A stretch of DNA of 64,000 nt from Auriscalpium vulgare (lineage: Eukaryota; Basidiomycota; Agaricomycetes; Russulales; Auriscalpiaceae). The stretch lies in assembly GCA_019915015.1 (NCBI GenBank), contig JAHBBC010000005.1, positions 1,116,001 through 1,180,000 of the forward strand, read 5' to 3'. Positions 44,975 to 58,434 of the stretch are shown piece after piece (positions within the stretch are counted from its first letter, which is position 1; each line of letters begins with the position of its first letter). The notes beneath the pieces are model-generated. The model was not told the origin of the DNA and searched no databases. It saw nothing but the letters and a program-made list of their open reading frames with translations. The position numbers and the translations under genes were made by a program.

Positions 44975-45363
44975 GGCTATGGTCGGGAGGAAGAAAAGAT
45001 GGTGAAATTGATGGTCGAAGAGGGGGTGAGGGATACGAGGAGGAGTGGGTAGGACAGTGAGAAAGTGCTGGGCGAGCTGCTGCGAGAATGACCGCAAGCC
45101 GAGATATCGACGCATTCCGACGTGTCGGCGCGCGTCTCTTTTCTCCTTGTCCCGTTTGCATTGTCAAGCGGCTTATAACGACTGGGAGACATGTGCGCGT
45201 GGACTGTGACGGGGAACGGTACGGCAGGCAGGGCAACGTATCCCAAGGGCAACCCGGCAGCCAGCTCGGCCACGCTCTCACCGCTTCGAGCACAGAATCT
45301 ATGACTATCCTCAAGGAGACACACAGCACAACAGTAGAAAGTATAGATCGATGTACACCCGCA
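44975..45363. other. Intergenic, upstream of the PTC7-like gene
   Basis: 389 bp holding the PTC7-like promoter and the 3' flank of the LRR gene. No gene seen. Confidence 0.5.
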
Positions 45364-48295
45364 TCATTGTAACCATTGCCTCAAGTCGGAGCCTTTCTGC
45401 TCGGCTATGGACCCCTTCGCCGCCTTGATCAGAGAGGGCTTCTTGGCCTGTTTAGGGCCCGAAGCCGGCTTCGCAGCGGTCTTCCGCAGAATCGCAGAGT
45501 CGGCGAGTTTCAGCTTCTTCGCCGTCCCGTCTGTCACAGAACGCTGGCGCCCATTGGATGCAGCACCCTGGCCAAACGGCGACTGCGCGCTCGCCAGGCT
45601 TGCGACATCCTCGTGAGCATTTGGACGCTTTGGCGGGCGAGCGGACTCGAGGCTGCCTGAGCGACGCAGGGCTGTTTTCATTTGCCCTGTCGCTTTCGGG
45701 AATTGCGGCACGTCGAGGCTCATGATGGGCTTGAGAGGTTTGAGAGGTTTCGGCGGAGGCAAACCCTCCCCGCCTGTTTCTGATGCTCCAATGGGTATGG
45801 ATGCCACACCCAATTTCTCCTTGATGGCCTTCATGAGCACGGGTTTCTGGTCGTTGGGAAGCCGCGCAAATGGGTTCCGTGACGTGGATGTCCTAACTGG
45901 TGCGGACTGTTGGAAGCCGTCCGCCTCCCGCATGGATGTACGCTTTCGCTCCGTCATCATGTTTGTAATGGCAGCGACCTGTTTGCGCGCATTTTGGTCG
46001 TGTCGATTCACAGATGCAGGAGCGCCATCGCCATTGGCTGCGCGGGTAATCCCGGCCTCATGCGAGGGGGGCAAATTCATGAGACTCCAAGGGGGTGGGT
46101 CGCGGTACAGCATCAGCGAGTGCAGAGGGCTACGTGCGGTCGGTATCGGAGCGTCCTGTGTGCTGGCAATTGGTTGGCGCTCGTGTGGGGGGCGCGCATA
46201 AAAGGCTTGTGCAGCCAGCCTGGAGCGAGCAGCGGCGACTTCTTCAGAGGCGACAGCATTCATCTGAGCAAGACCGGGGGGATCGGCGGATGCGATGACA
46301 CTGGAAAGTGAATGCAAAGCCGGGGTCTGTATTTGAACGAGGTTCGCAGGTGATACATACAGGTGTCCTGTTGGTAGCGCACTGGCAGGGGCCACAGCCT
46401 GGATGGCTGGAGGAGGTCGCGCCGCAGGTCGAGATGTGACTCCACCGGAGATACCCCCGGAGCGTCGAGGATTCATTGAGTCAGAAGAGTGCATGGCCCA
46501 TGCTCGTCGCCGGATTTCCGTAGTAGTCTCGGCGACGAGCGAAGACTGGTGAGTGGGGCGTCGCGCCGCTGGTCCTCCCCTGGAACCACTAGCCACCGGT
46601 TGGCCCTGGCGCGGATGCTGATGCTGGAGCATTCCGACAGATAGTCAGTATGAAGTCTGTGCCCCTCGCATATGCGACCACCTACAGAGATGCCTTGGGG
46701 CCGTGCTCGAGTCGCGCTCTGACCCGTGGCGGTCACAAGCTGAGGCTGAAGCGGTCGCTGGTCCTTCCGTATCATGGCAGAGCGGCCACTTGACATCTTC
46801 GTGGTCGGGGTAGAGCGTTGTCGACCTGTGCTGGCGTTGGGCCCATATTCCGAGCTGTGTGTGTCCATCCCGTCATAGTAGCTGTCGGCCCCACAACCGT
46901 CCTCATCAGGGTTTCCGCTACCGCTGAGCTCATAATGAAAATCTTCAGGCCGCTCCCGAGCCTGAGGGTTTCTCTCATACCAAGCCGTTTTGTTCGCTTC
47001 GTATTTGACAGCTTCATCGTGTTCAGCCTGCTCGCGAGCAACCCTGGAGGAGTTGCCGACCACAACATGACCCGGGTGGGCTGATCCCGAGGACGGGATC
47101 ATGACAAAAGTGTCTTCGGGGGCGACGGACGGTCTATGCACTCGGCCAGCATGGTGCATGCTAAAGCTGGAACCATAGTGCAGCCGGTCGATGTGCAGCA
47201 CATAGGGATTTTGGGAGGAGAAGATCGTCGGAGACGCCGACAGTGCTGATAAGGCCTCTAACAATGGGGCAGGATGGTAAAACCGCACGTCACTGGCTGC
47301 ATGAAAGGTTCGCTGGCGATCTGCTTCGCAGCTTGTACCTCTGAGGTCTACGGGAAGGGTCGGAAATGACTCAGAGTCTGTCGTAATCGGTACTCACCTA
47401 CGACGCTGAGCAACGGAAAATGGTCCAGTTGGCTGAACACCGAGTTGCCTATCCCTCGGCAGTTACGCAGTCTGAGAATGCGGAGTTGCCAGGGTCCGCG
47501 CCTTCGTTTGGCTATATCATCATTTTCATCGTCGGACCAATCCAGTGTACATGCAAAACGACGCAAGCCGTTTGCTGTAAGGCGTGTCCCGCTAGCGTCG
47601 AAGGCGGTGAGGCCATGAAGAGGCTTCAATTTCAGGATCGTGTCGTCCGTGAGTTGCGTGCATCCCTTAAGATCGAGTACGGTAACTAAAGAGAAATCCG
47701 TAGTAGCAGGGACGCGCTGGAGGAGGGGTAGATGGTTGTCGGAGAGTGCAATGTGGTACACGCGGACGCTGTCAGGCAGACCGATGTATATTTGTATCAA
47801 AATGGCCCATAGGCGAGGATCCAGCTGGCTGAGATCGAGACCTTCCGGGAATGCATTCTGGGCGGATATAGGGTCGTACGATGGGAGGAGCGCTCGCAGC
47901 ATATCAAAGTCGGCGGAAGACGCAGGTGGTTGGTACGCGATGCGAGGTCGCCCGATGAGGTGAACATCTTCCGGGTATTCTATGAGTGCTTTCATACAGA
48001 TAAATTGGAGAGGCGGCACGTAGCGCAGGGGCGCGTTCGACGCGACGTCTTCATAGAGGCCCGGATTGTTGTAGACGGGCGGAGGACCTGTGGAACTGAG
48101 AATGACGGTGCCGGCGTCGTCTGTAAGTTGACACGTTTTGCTATCCCAGAGAACGATGCGGTAGGCCATGAAGACGTAGGTGTCGAGCAATGGCCGGTGG
48201 TCGTCGGACGCCTGATCAACGTCGAAAGCGCGACGCGACGCGGGCAAAAAGTCCCACGACACATGGTCACGTGCCGGCTGGCATTTTCTCTGCAA
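45364..48295 (-). CDS. Leucine-rich-repeat protein with long disordered tail
   Basis: Function unknown. Exons 48295-47398, 47347-46686 and 46623-45364 give 939 residues with consistent phases. The first 300 residues end in a short run of Cys/Leu-type LRRs (LVTVLDLKGCTQLTDDTILKLKPL, then LTAFDASGTRLTANGLRRFA, then LRILRLRNCRGIGNSVF). These resemble the repeats of F-box/LRR proteins, but no F-box is visible. The following 640 residues are Pro/Ser/Arg-rich and disordered. They contain SRNPFARLPNDQKPVLMKAIKEKLG near the C-terminus and a Lys-rich end. The start could instead be the internal MAYRIVLWDSK (45 codons on). The divergent neighbour is the glucan synthase gene, 381 bp away. Confidence 0.72.
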
Positions 48296-48676
48296 TCTCT
48301 CACCGCCGCAGAAGCGGGGCGCGACTGAACGACCATATATTGCGGTGTGTTTGCGCGGTTTGATCGCCCGTGGGACATGCTGTTGCTGGCGGCGGTGTTG
48401 GTGTCGATTAGAACAACAAGACGGGGTTTCCCACGGATGTCGAGCGCATCAGACAGGCTTACATAATGCAGTCGTCAAGGCGCTCTATAGGCTGCCGCCC
48501 ACTCCAGTTTCCTCTTGCTCAAACGACTGGCTTGCGCTCCAGCAGTGCTGCTTGCTCTCCTCATCGCCCGCCCCACATCCCCGCAGCGGGCCCAGACTGT
48601 CCACCTCTTATTCTACCCACTCTTTTGTCTCTGACTTCTCCACGTCCACACGGTCTTTCGCTCGTCATACCTCCCC

Positions 48677-51600
48677 ATGGCTGCACGCCCTGGCTACGGC
48701 CAGCCCGATCCTAGAAACCCCTTCAACAACCCCCCGCAATACCCCCAGCAGCAGCAACAGTACCCGCAGGCACGGCGTGACTATGACGCCGAGTCTGATC
48801 TGAGCGACCACTATGGCTCTCGGAACGAAAGTACCGCCCACCTCACTGGGAACTCACCTTACTACGACCAACCCGGGGATGAATACAGTGAGTATTTTGG
48901 CTCAGCATGTGTTCTTTTTTCGCTCTTTGCTTGTATCTATTCGCGCTCGACGCCTAGCCTGCGCGCCATCATCTTCTCGTATTGAAGGCGGCGAGCACAA
49001 TGTACCTCGCATGCTGATACTTCTCCTTCCTTAGAAAGCCGCGATGATGTCTCCGACGACGGTTACAGCCGCCGTTATACCCCCTCCGTCGACTCGCACA
49101 TGAGCATGCCTCAGCCTGGTCCCCCGGGATCGTCTGAGCCATATCCCGCTTGGTCCTCGGCGAAACAGATACCCATATCTTATGAAGAAATCGAGGACAT
49201 CTTCCTGGACCTCACGCAGAAATTTGGTTTTCAAAGGGACTCAATGCGCAACCAGGTGCGTGGATATTTGACGTGCTTGGTCTCATGCTTACGTTTGTAT
49301 CTTGCCAGTTCGACTTCTTGATGCATCTGCTCGACTCTCGGGCGTCCCGGATGTCCCCTCACCAAGCCCTGCTCACCTTGCACGCTGACTATATCGGCGG
49401 TCAGCATGCCAACTACCGCAAATGGTACTTCGCCGCTCAACTCAATCTTGACGACGCTGTTGGTCAGTCACAAAATCCAGGACTGCAGCGTCTCAAGAGC
49501 GTGCGTGGTGGCGCTCCCAAGACCGCAGGGTCAAAGTCACTCGATAATGCCCTGAATCGTTGGCGAAACGCTATGAACAACATGAGCCAGTACGACCGAC
49601 TTCGTCAACTCGCATTGTACCTGCTGTGCTGGGGTGAGGCGGGCAATGTGCGCTTCGTTCCGGAGTGTCTTTGCTTCATCTTCAAATGCGCCGATGACTA
49701 CTACCGGAGTCCCGAGTGTCAGAACCAGGTAGATCCTATCCCAGAGGGAGTATACCTCGAGACCATTATCAAGCCGCTGTATTGCTTCATGCGCGATCAA
49801 GGGTATGAAGTCGTCGACGGGAAGTTCGTACGGCGCGAACGCGATCACGATCACATTATCGGCTACGACGACATCAACCAGCTGTTCTGGTACCCAGAGG
49901 GCCTTGCGCGAATCGTTCTGCAGGACAATGTATGTTGTTCCGTAGTCTACGAACCACTGATTTCTCACTGAAATGTTTCGCAGAGCCGCCTGGTCGATGC
50001 AGCCCCTGCCCAACGCTTCATGAAGCTCAGGCGGGTGGATTGGAACCGTGTCTTCTTCAAAACATACCTGGAGAAGCGCTCAGTGGCCCACCTACTCGTC
50101 AACTTCAACCGCATCTGGATTCTCCATGTTGCCGTCTTCTGGTTCTACACTGCGTTCAACTCGCCGCGGGTGTATGCTCCCCATAACAAGCAATTCCCGT
50201 CGGCTCCCATGACTTGGTCAGCGACAGCACTGGGTGGTGCGGTTGCAACCTTGATCATGTTGGCCGCTACGATCGCGGAGTGGTTCTATATTCCCACGAC
50301 ATGGAACAACGCCTCACATCTGACGACCCGGTTCATCTTCCTCCTCGCAATTCTCGCGATCACGGCTGGTCCGACTGTTTACATCGCCAGGGTTGACGGA
50401 CGTCCCGGTAGTCAGCAAATCCCTCTTATCATCGGGGTGGTCCAGTTTTTCATATCCATCGTCGTGACGATCCTTTTCGGTATCATCCCATCCGGCCGCA
50501 TGTTCGGGGACCGTGTCGCTGGCAAGTCGCGTAAATACATGGCATCACAAACATTCACGGCGTCATATCCGGAATTACCGAGGAGCGCACGCCTGGCATC
50601 CATCATGCTCTGGCTGCTGGTGTTCGGGTGCAAGTTCGTGGAATCGTACTTCTTCTTATCCTCGTCTTTCAGCAGCCCTGTTGCCGTCATGGCGCGCACG
50701 AAGGTTCAAGGGTGCAAGGACAAGATCTTTGGCGACGTGCTATGCCAAAACCAAGTCATCTTCACCCTTTCCATCATGTACATCATGGACTTGGTTCTGT
50801 TCTTCCTGGACACGTACCTCTGGTACATCATATGGATCGTAGTGTTCTCCATCTCACGCTCCTTCGCCCTTGGCCTTTCTATCTGGACACCATGGAAGGA
50901 CGTCTACACCCGCTTACCGAAGCGTATCTACGCAAAGCTCCTTGCCACGGCGGAGATGGAAGTCAAGTACAAGCCCAAGGTACTGGTCTCCCAGATCTGG
51001 AACGCCGTCATCATCTCGATGTATCGGGAGCACCTTCTCTCTATCGAAAACGTCCAACGCCTTTTGTACCACCAAACCGATGGACCCGATGGACGTCGCA
51101 CTCTCCGCGCACCTCCCTTCTTCACCAACAACGACGGCAGAGGGTTCAAAGATAACTTTTTCCCCGGAGGCGGTGAAGCAGAACGCCGTATCTCGTTCTT
51201 CGCGTCTTCCCTCACCACTGCACTTCCTGAACCCCTTCCGGTCGACGCGATGCCCACGTTCACGGTGCTCGTCCCGCATTACTCCGAGAAGATCCTGCTG
51301 AGTTTGCGCGAAATCATACGCGAGGAGGACCACAACACTCGCGTTACCCAATTGGAGTACCTCAAGCAGCTCCATCCCGTGGAGTGGGACAACTTCGTCA
51401 AGGACACCAAGATCCTCGCCGAGGAGAACCCCGAGGATCCTGATGAGAAGGTCACCTCGAGCAAGACAAACGATTTGCCATTCTACTTCCTTGGTTTCAA
51501 GACAGCATCTCCGGAGTACACTCTTCGTACTCGGATCTGGGCATCTTTACGCGCGCAGACTCTTTACCGCACGGTGTCGGGCATGATGAATTACTCCAAG

Positions 51601-54523
51601 GCAATCAAACTCCTTTATCGCGTGGAGAACCCAGACATCGTGCAGCTCTTCGGAGGGAACACTGACCGACTGGAACGCGAGCTGGAACGCATGTCGCGGC
51701 GGAAGTTCAAGTTCGTCATCTCGATGCAGCGGTATGCGAAATTCAACAAGGAGGAGAAGGAGAACGCAGAGTTCTTGCTGCGTGCATACCCCGACCTTCA
51801 AATCGCGTACCTGGACGAGGTGCCTGGGCCCAAGGGATCAGACCCCAAGTTGTACTCGGTGCTCATTGACGGTCATTCTGAGCTGGACGAAACCACTGGA
51901 CAGCGGCGGCCGAAGTTCCGTGTTGAATTGCCTGGGAATCCTATCCTCGGCGACGGGAAGTCGGACAATCAAAACCACGCGATCATTTTCTACCGCGGCG
52001 AGTACCTGCAGCTCATTGATGCCAACCAGGACAACTACCTCGAGGAGTGTCTGAAGATCCGTAACATTTTGGGCGAGTTCGAAGAGTACTCAATCTCGAG
52101 CCAGAGCCCGTATGCGCAGTGGGGACACAAGGAGTTCAAGAAGTCCCCCGTTGCGATCGTCGGCACACGCGAGTACATTTTCTCAGAGAACATCGGCGTT
52201 CTTGGTGACATCGCTGCTGGGAAGGAGCAGACGTTCGGTACCATGACGGCACGCGCGCTCGCCTGGATCGGAGGCAAGCTTCACTATGGACATCCTGATT
52301 TCCTCAACGCGACCTTTATGACAACCCGTGGTGGAGTGTCCAAGGCGCAGAAAGGGCTCCACCTGAATGAAGATATCTTCGCTGGCATGAATGCGTTCGG
52401 TCGCGGTGGACGGATCAAGCACTCGGAGTATTATCAGTGCGGGAAAGGCCGTGACCTTGGATTTGGAACCATTCTGAACTTCCAGACCAAAATCGGCACG
52501 GGTATGGGTGAGCAGATGCTTAGTCGCGAGTACTATTACCTAGGTACACAACTTCCGATCGACCGATTCCTCACGTTCTACTACGGCCATCCGGGGTTCC
52601 ACATCAACAATATCCTGGTCATCTATTCCATCCAGGTATTCATGGTCACTCGTAAGTATTGTATTTTTAAGAGTATCAGGCGGCCCGCTCACTCAGTCGT
52701 GCTTGTTTCATAGTGGTGTTCATCGGCATTTTGAACAAGCAATTGGCAATCTGCAAGGTCGATTCCCAAGGGAATGTCTTGGCCGGCCAAGGTGGATGCT
52801 ACAATCTGATTCCCGTGTTCGACTGGGTCAGACGTTGCATTATATCGATCTTCTTGGTCTTCATCATCGCGTTCCTGCCGCTGTTCTTGCAAGGTAAGGA
52901 TCATATTCAGTCAAATGATATCAGTCTGATCTCTTTGCCCTTAGAACTCGTTGAAAGAGGTACTGCAATGGCGTTGATTCGCCTCGGAAAGCATTTCCTG
53001 TCGCTTTCACCGATTTTTGAGGTTTTCTCGACCCAGATCTACTCGCAGTCCATCCTGAGTAATCTGACCTTCGGTGGCGCTCGTTATATCGCCACCGGTC
53101 GCGGTTTCGCAACGACCCGCATATCCTTCACCATCCTGTACTCGCGATTCGCCGGACCAAGCATTTACATGGGCATGCGCAATCTCCTGTTCTTGCTCTA
53201 CGCCACTCTTTCCATCTGGATCCCCCACCTGATCTACTTCTGGTTCTCGGTGCTGTCCCTTTGTATCGCGCCGTTCGTCTTCAACCCTCATCAGTTCTCC
53301 TTCGCCGAGTTCATCATCGACTATCGGGAATTCCTTCGTTGGATGTCGCGTGGCAACTCGCGGACGAAAGCCAGCAGTTGGTATGGTTATTGTCGGCTAT
53401 CCCGCACCATGATTACTGGGTACAAGAAGAAGAAACTAGGCCATCCTTCGGAAAAGCTCTCAGGTGACGTCCCTCGCGCCGGGTGGCGAACGGTTATGTT
53501 CTCCGAAGTCATCTGGCCCATCTGCTTCGCGGTCCTCTTCATCATCGCGTACATGTTCGTAAAGTCATTCCCTGACCGGAATGGGGATCAGCCTCCGAGC
53601 CCGCTCATTCGCATCGCCATCATCGCTGTCGGCCCTGTGGTGTGGAATGCCGCCGTCCTTTTGACCCTATTCTTCGTGTCTTTGTTCATCGGGCCAATGC
53701 TGAGCCACTGGGCCAAGTTCGGATCCATCATCGCTGCCACCGCCCACTTCCTCGGCCTTGTTGGCATCGTCGCCTTCTTTGAATTCTTCGTGCGTCTTTC
53801 ACTTCGTTTACTTAACGTATCACTAACTGTCCTATCAGTGGTTCCTCGAGCTTTGGGATGCGTCTCACGCCGTTTTGGGTGTCATCACGATCATTGCCAT
53901 CCAGAGGGCAATCCAGAAGATCCTCATCGCAGTCTTCCTATCCCGTGAATTCAAGCACGACGAGACCAACCGTGCTTGGTGGACGGGTAAATGGTATGGG
54001 CGCGGCCTTGGCTCGTCTGCCATGTCTCAGCCCGCGCGAGAGTTCATCGTCAAGATCGTCGAGATGTCCCTTTGGACGTCAGACTTTCTACTGGGACATA
54101 TCTTGATGATTATTTTGACGCCGCCAACGTTGATTCCGTTCTTCGATCGGTTACATTCAACAATGCTCTGTGAGATTTCTTGCCAGCGTAGAACCGTGGT
54201 ACAGGCAACTTACTGCTTTTGTTAGTTTGGCTTCGTCCATCGAAACAGATCCGCCCGGCGCTGTTTTCAACGAAGCTGAAACGTCAACGCCGTTGGATTG
54301 TGCGTATCATTCACTTCGTCTGTTTGGGTCTTTCTCATGGCCATGACAACAGATCTTGAAGTACACCTTACTCTATCTCATCGTGGTGTCTCTCCTTGCC
54401 GCGCTTCTTGTACTGCGTAAGTTCTCTGTTTGTCGTGTTAGAGCGATAAACTGATGGGCCGTCATAGCTGCGATCTTCCGGAACGAGATCCACTTCAATT
54501 GCACCATCTGTCGCAACATCTAA
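48677..54523 (+). CDS. FKS1: 1,3-beta-D-glucan synthase catalytic subunit
   Basis: Plasma-membrane enzyme making cell-wall 1,3-beta-glucan from UDP-glucose, regulated by Rho1. Ten exons (48677-48887, 49035-49255, 49309-49929, 49984-52651, 52714-52893, 52945-53789, 53839-54169, 54226-54299, 54353-54416, 54468-54523) give 1,756 residues, a usual FKS length. The hydrophilic N-terminus ends before the FKS1 domain ([19 protein letters not shown]). The first membrane block comes next, then the large cytosolic catalytic region: [46 protein letters not shown] and [21 protein letters not shown] second membrane block follows. The echinocandin hot spots are altered: residues 573-583 read [11 protein letters not shown], and 1277-1284 read DWVRRCII. 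The first intron (147 bp) is longer than average. Confidence 0.96.
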
Positions 54524-54812
54524 TACTTTAATCTGTTCCCTATCAAGGATTTGGGCACGCGGTCGTGTTTTTGAGCGACATGACTGTCCAGGTCTGCGAG
54601 GTGGCAGACACCGCTATGTTACTGTACATCACTCTTCACTCCTGTAACGATACACTTGCCAGATAGAGAGCTACGTATGGGACCATCCTGCTTAGCGCCT
54701 CGTTAGCGTCGCCGACGCGAGACCGTAGTGAAAGTCACGAGACCGCGTGGTATGTGCCCGATGCAGATCTTGACCGTCGTCTGTTGCGTCCTCGATCTCC
54801 GAGTGTGCCGCC

Positions 54813-57800
54813 ATGGACTATTTTTCCAAATTTCTGCGGTCAGACCCGCAACCGGTCCCCAAAGATCCCCATGATCATCTGGCGGACTTCAACAAGTCGT
54901 GGCTGCTTGTCAAAGTGCGTGTTGGACTGCTTTATCTCTGTATCATTGCCAACTGGCTCCGTGATGCTGGCAGAACACCCTCTTACATCCGGACGAGAGG
55001 CAGCTATCGAGGGGCATCAACTATACCGATGTACCTACACATCTCAAGGTTATGGTGGATCTGTTGGTGCTGGAGTCCACTCGTCTGGAGGAAGGGTGCG
55101 CTACAAGCATTCGCCATGCAATACGCATTGACAATCTCGTACAGAGCAACCGGGGCTTGTCTGGAGTACTTGCTGAAGAACGGTGCGGCTGGACGTATAT
55201 GTTGTCCTCCGGACCTGCCTCACACACTGGCCAGATGTCCTCGGCACCCTTGTCAGACTCAGCGAGTCCGATCGCCCATCAGGAATCCAGGCTGAGGTGT
55301 TGCGTGCCGTACAGAACATGGTTATCTTGCTCGATGAGCAGTTTCTCGTCCACTCCGCAGTACATAAAGCCGTCCTTAGGCTTCTGCGAAATTGTGTTGG
55401 CGACGATATCCAAGAGCAACTCGACAACCGGAGCAAGTTGATGGGCGCTGCAAAGAACGCTGTGCGGAGCTCGCCGTCTGAGTACGAGGAAGACTGTGCG
55501 TAATTTTTCTCTACGATGACGCGCTAGCTCATGTCAGCCGATATACTAGTGGTCAACCTTCTGTGCATTCTTTGCAGCAGGATCAGGACCTTCCGAGAGC
55601 TGTTAATGATTTTCTTCCACGACAAGCATTGGTTTCACTCGGAGCCATTATTTGCCGTCGAGGAAGAGGACGAAGATGCAGAGGACGAAGGCGAGGACGA
55701 CGATGACGACGTTGCTGAGAAGGACGCAGCTGCCGGCGACGAGGCATCGACCACTGTCCCGGCACGTACACGATCTCCTGCATCCACCCATTCCCAGGAA
55801 ACCGTCACCTCGGCTCCCGCGTCATCTGTCACGAAGAAGACAGAGTACGAATTCCTTCTCTTCAACTACCTTCTCCGATTCGTCCACAGGGAAGGTCAAA
55901 TTGGAGACTTCGCGAGAGCAGGCCTTCTGTTTCTTATGGACGTGGCCATGTCACCCGGCGATCAGGAGCACCGGCTAGCCAAGGAAGACTTGCCTTCGGT
56001 GGCCGTCACAAGTGACCCAATAACCGATGCAGCTCTGTCTCTGGCAGAGTACATTCTAGACGGCGACTTCTCAGAAGTGCTGGGAGCTGGCCTCGGTGCC
56101 GTGTACTCTTTGCTTCCTTCCAAGCTCGAGGTGCGAGCGCCCGCTTCCTCAAATGATGCGAAAGGTGCAAGCATGGTCCTGGGCAGCAATCCTAATGACG
56201 GTCAAGAAAGCGAGGCGCAAGAAGTAGCTCAGGAGAAGAATCGCGCCCTAGGCGTGGAAGACTCGCGGAGCCCCGACTTCAAATCCCGCCTCGACCACTT
56301 CCTCAAGCTGCTCGAGTTTCTGGAGGATGTCTTTAAGCGAAATGTTGTCCATGAAGGGCTCGACTCCACTCTTGATCCATCAACGCTCGTAGGGACGGCC
56401 ATCGTGCAGTCGATCTTGGACGCAGTCCGGCGTATCTTCATGGAGAATGTCTTATATCCGTCAATTCTGGAATGCTCGGATACCGATGGGAGTGCGGTTG
56501 CAGTGATGTCGTACATCGAGATCATGATTCGCACCCTGGGTCATGGCCAGCTCGGGGAGCTACTCGTCAACTTCCTTATGAGCGAAGACAACGACGACAT
56601 GCCGCATCCTAAACAACGGCCGCATAGCATGTTGAACCTCAGTCATGCTCCTCCGCAGGCTCAAAAGTCTGACGCGCAGAAGAAGCTACATCGGCGGCAG
56701 AGTAGCGCGATGCTCTTCTTAGAGATGGAAGCCCCCGAGTCGCGGAAGCCGTCGGAATACTTCACATCTGTTGGTCGCTTCACTTTGAAGGATCTCCTCC
56801 TTTCGAACCTGCGATCCCAACACCAACCATCTGCAACGGCTGCCCTGGAGCTCCTCCACTCCCTCCTCTTCCAGCATAATAAGCTCTGTGTAGACCAGCT
56901 GTTGGTCGTCGTCCGGGATCCGAAGGCCACGAGCTTTCCTGAGCCACCACTGATACGCCCTGACGACGCCTTATCCCCTTCTTCCGAGGATGTAACAGAC
57001 GATGATGAAGACACATTCGTATACCCAGGGGCGGAGGAGCCAGATCTGAAGCCGTTCAAGTCATTGTACATGCAACCAGGTACCACCTACTCTACCCACG
57101 AACGGGAAATGGGTTTATACTTGAAGCTCGTCTCACGCGTGGACCCGTTGCACATTGGCGACACATTCAGCACCGGTTACGATCGATACCTCAGCGACGG
57201 GATTGTCTCTATTCAGGAGCATAGTTCATACCGCTTCGACATTGATGACAACGTGCACGCCAAGCTGAAGCACCGTCTCGATCCCAACGACCCCATGTTG
57301 TCGCTGATCTTGGAATGGCTGCGCAAATTCCTCTCAAATTCACCTGAATTCAATATCGCGCTCACAGGCGTTCTGGCGGCACTCGCTTATGATCCAGATC
57401 GCTCGCTGGCTGGTTGGCTGACCTTCGGTCAGAAAGAGGACTCGTCCATGGACGTTGAAGCATCCCCGAAAGCAGCTTACGAACACGTTGATGATGGTGA
57501 CGACCGTTCAGTCGACTTTCAGATTGGAGAGAAGCTTGCCTCAGACTCAAGGACGCTACCAGCATCAAGCTTAGATGACCAGTCTCGACCCGTCGTACAC
57601 ACCATCTTCCAAGGGCTTGTTGCGCAGCTAGAACGCTACCGGCAGCTTGTGGACGACTTCGACAAGTACCTCTTGGAGCGCCGTCAAGGTCTTCTTTTCT
57701 CGGAGAACCTCACGGACGCGCTGACACTCGCGATGGATCTTGACGATCCAAATTCGATTCCTCAGCTTCGTCCCTCCGTTTCAACATCTTCCGCCACTAC

Positions 57801-58278
57801 TCCTCAGACTCCGCCGAAACAAAAGCCGGCCCCAAGAAAGTCAAATTCGTTTGTTTCGTTCTTGACTCCAAAGAAGTCGAAACCCTCGACGCCGAGGCCA
57901 TCCGCTGCGGTGCTATCGGAAGCGGGCACCCCATCTAAGAACATCGCGGCGAGCCCATTTGGACCACACTACCAGCATACAGTGTCGGTGGTAGTCGAGC
58001 CGTTCGAGGCACCGGCGCCTTTAGCGGGCCCGTGGACACCGCTCAAATTTTCGGCCGAAGAAGAGGACGTCTTCTCCTCGGGGTGGGGAGAGGGCCGCTC
58101 TAGGAACAATCTGCCTCGATATGATGACGAGGAAGAAGTAAGGGGCAGGAGGACGAAGACCATAACATTGTCTCAGTTGCTGGACAACGTGGTTATTCTC
58201 GAGGAGTCTATCAAGGAGCTGGTTGCCATCATCCATGCACGACGTAGTCTTGGTATTGATTCTGTGCGATATCTATAG
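54813..58278 (+). CDS. FHIP/RAI16-like protein (FTS-Hook-interacting)
   Basis: Animal and Aspergillus relatives bind the FTS-Hook complex and link early endosomes to dynein. Exons 54813-54914, 54974-55095, 55145-55182, 55235-55495 and 55550-58278 give 1,083 residues. The start is MDYFSKFLRSDPQPVP. N-terminal family blocks are GACLEYLLKNDVLGTLVRLSE, NMVILLDEQFLVHSAVHKAVLRLL and LVNLLCILCSRIRTFRELLMIFFHD. A very acidic insert of about 30 residues follows (EEEDEDAEDEGEDDDDD), then the conserved FLLFNYLLRFVHREGQIGDFARAGLLFLMDVA block. The C-terminal half contains LFNLRSQHQ-type helices and a Ser/Pro-rich segment. Fungal cells with long-range endosome transport need this complex, which fits a hyphal organism. 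Confidence 0.85.
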
Positions 58279-58434
58279 ATCTCCTCTCCCCTCTGCTCTA
58301 TATACCTTAGCACTCTGTAAACTTTATATGATGATAGCGCAGCGAATTGGTTGGCACGCGAATCGTCACGCTGTGACTGTCGCGTCAAACGCGTCAATTG
58401 CCGTGACAGCCGCGCTACCTCTCAACCCACCACC

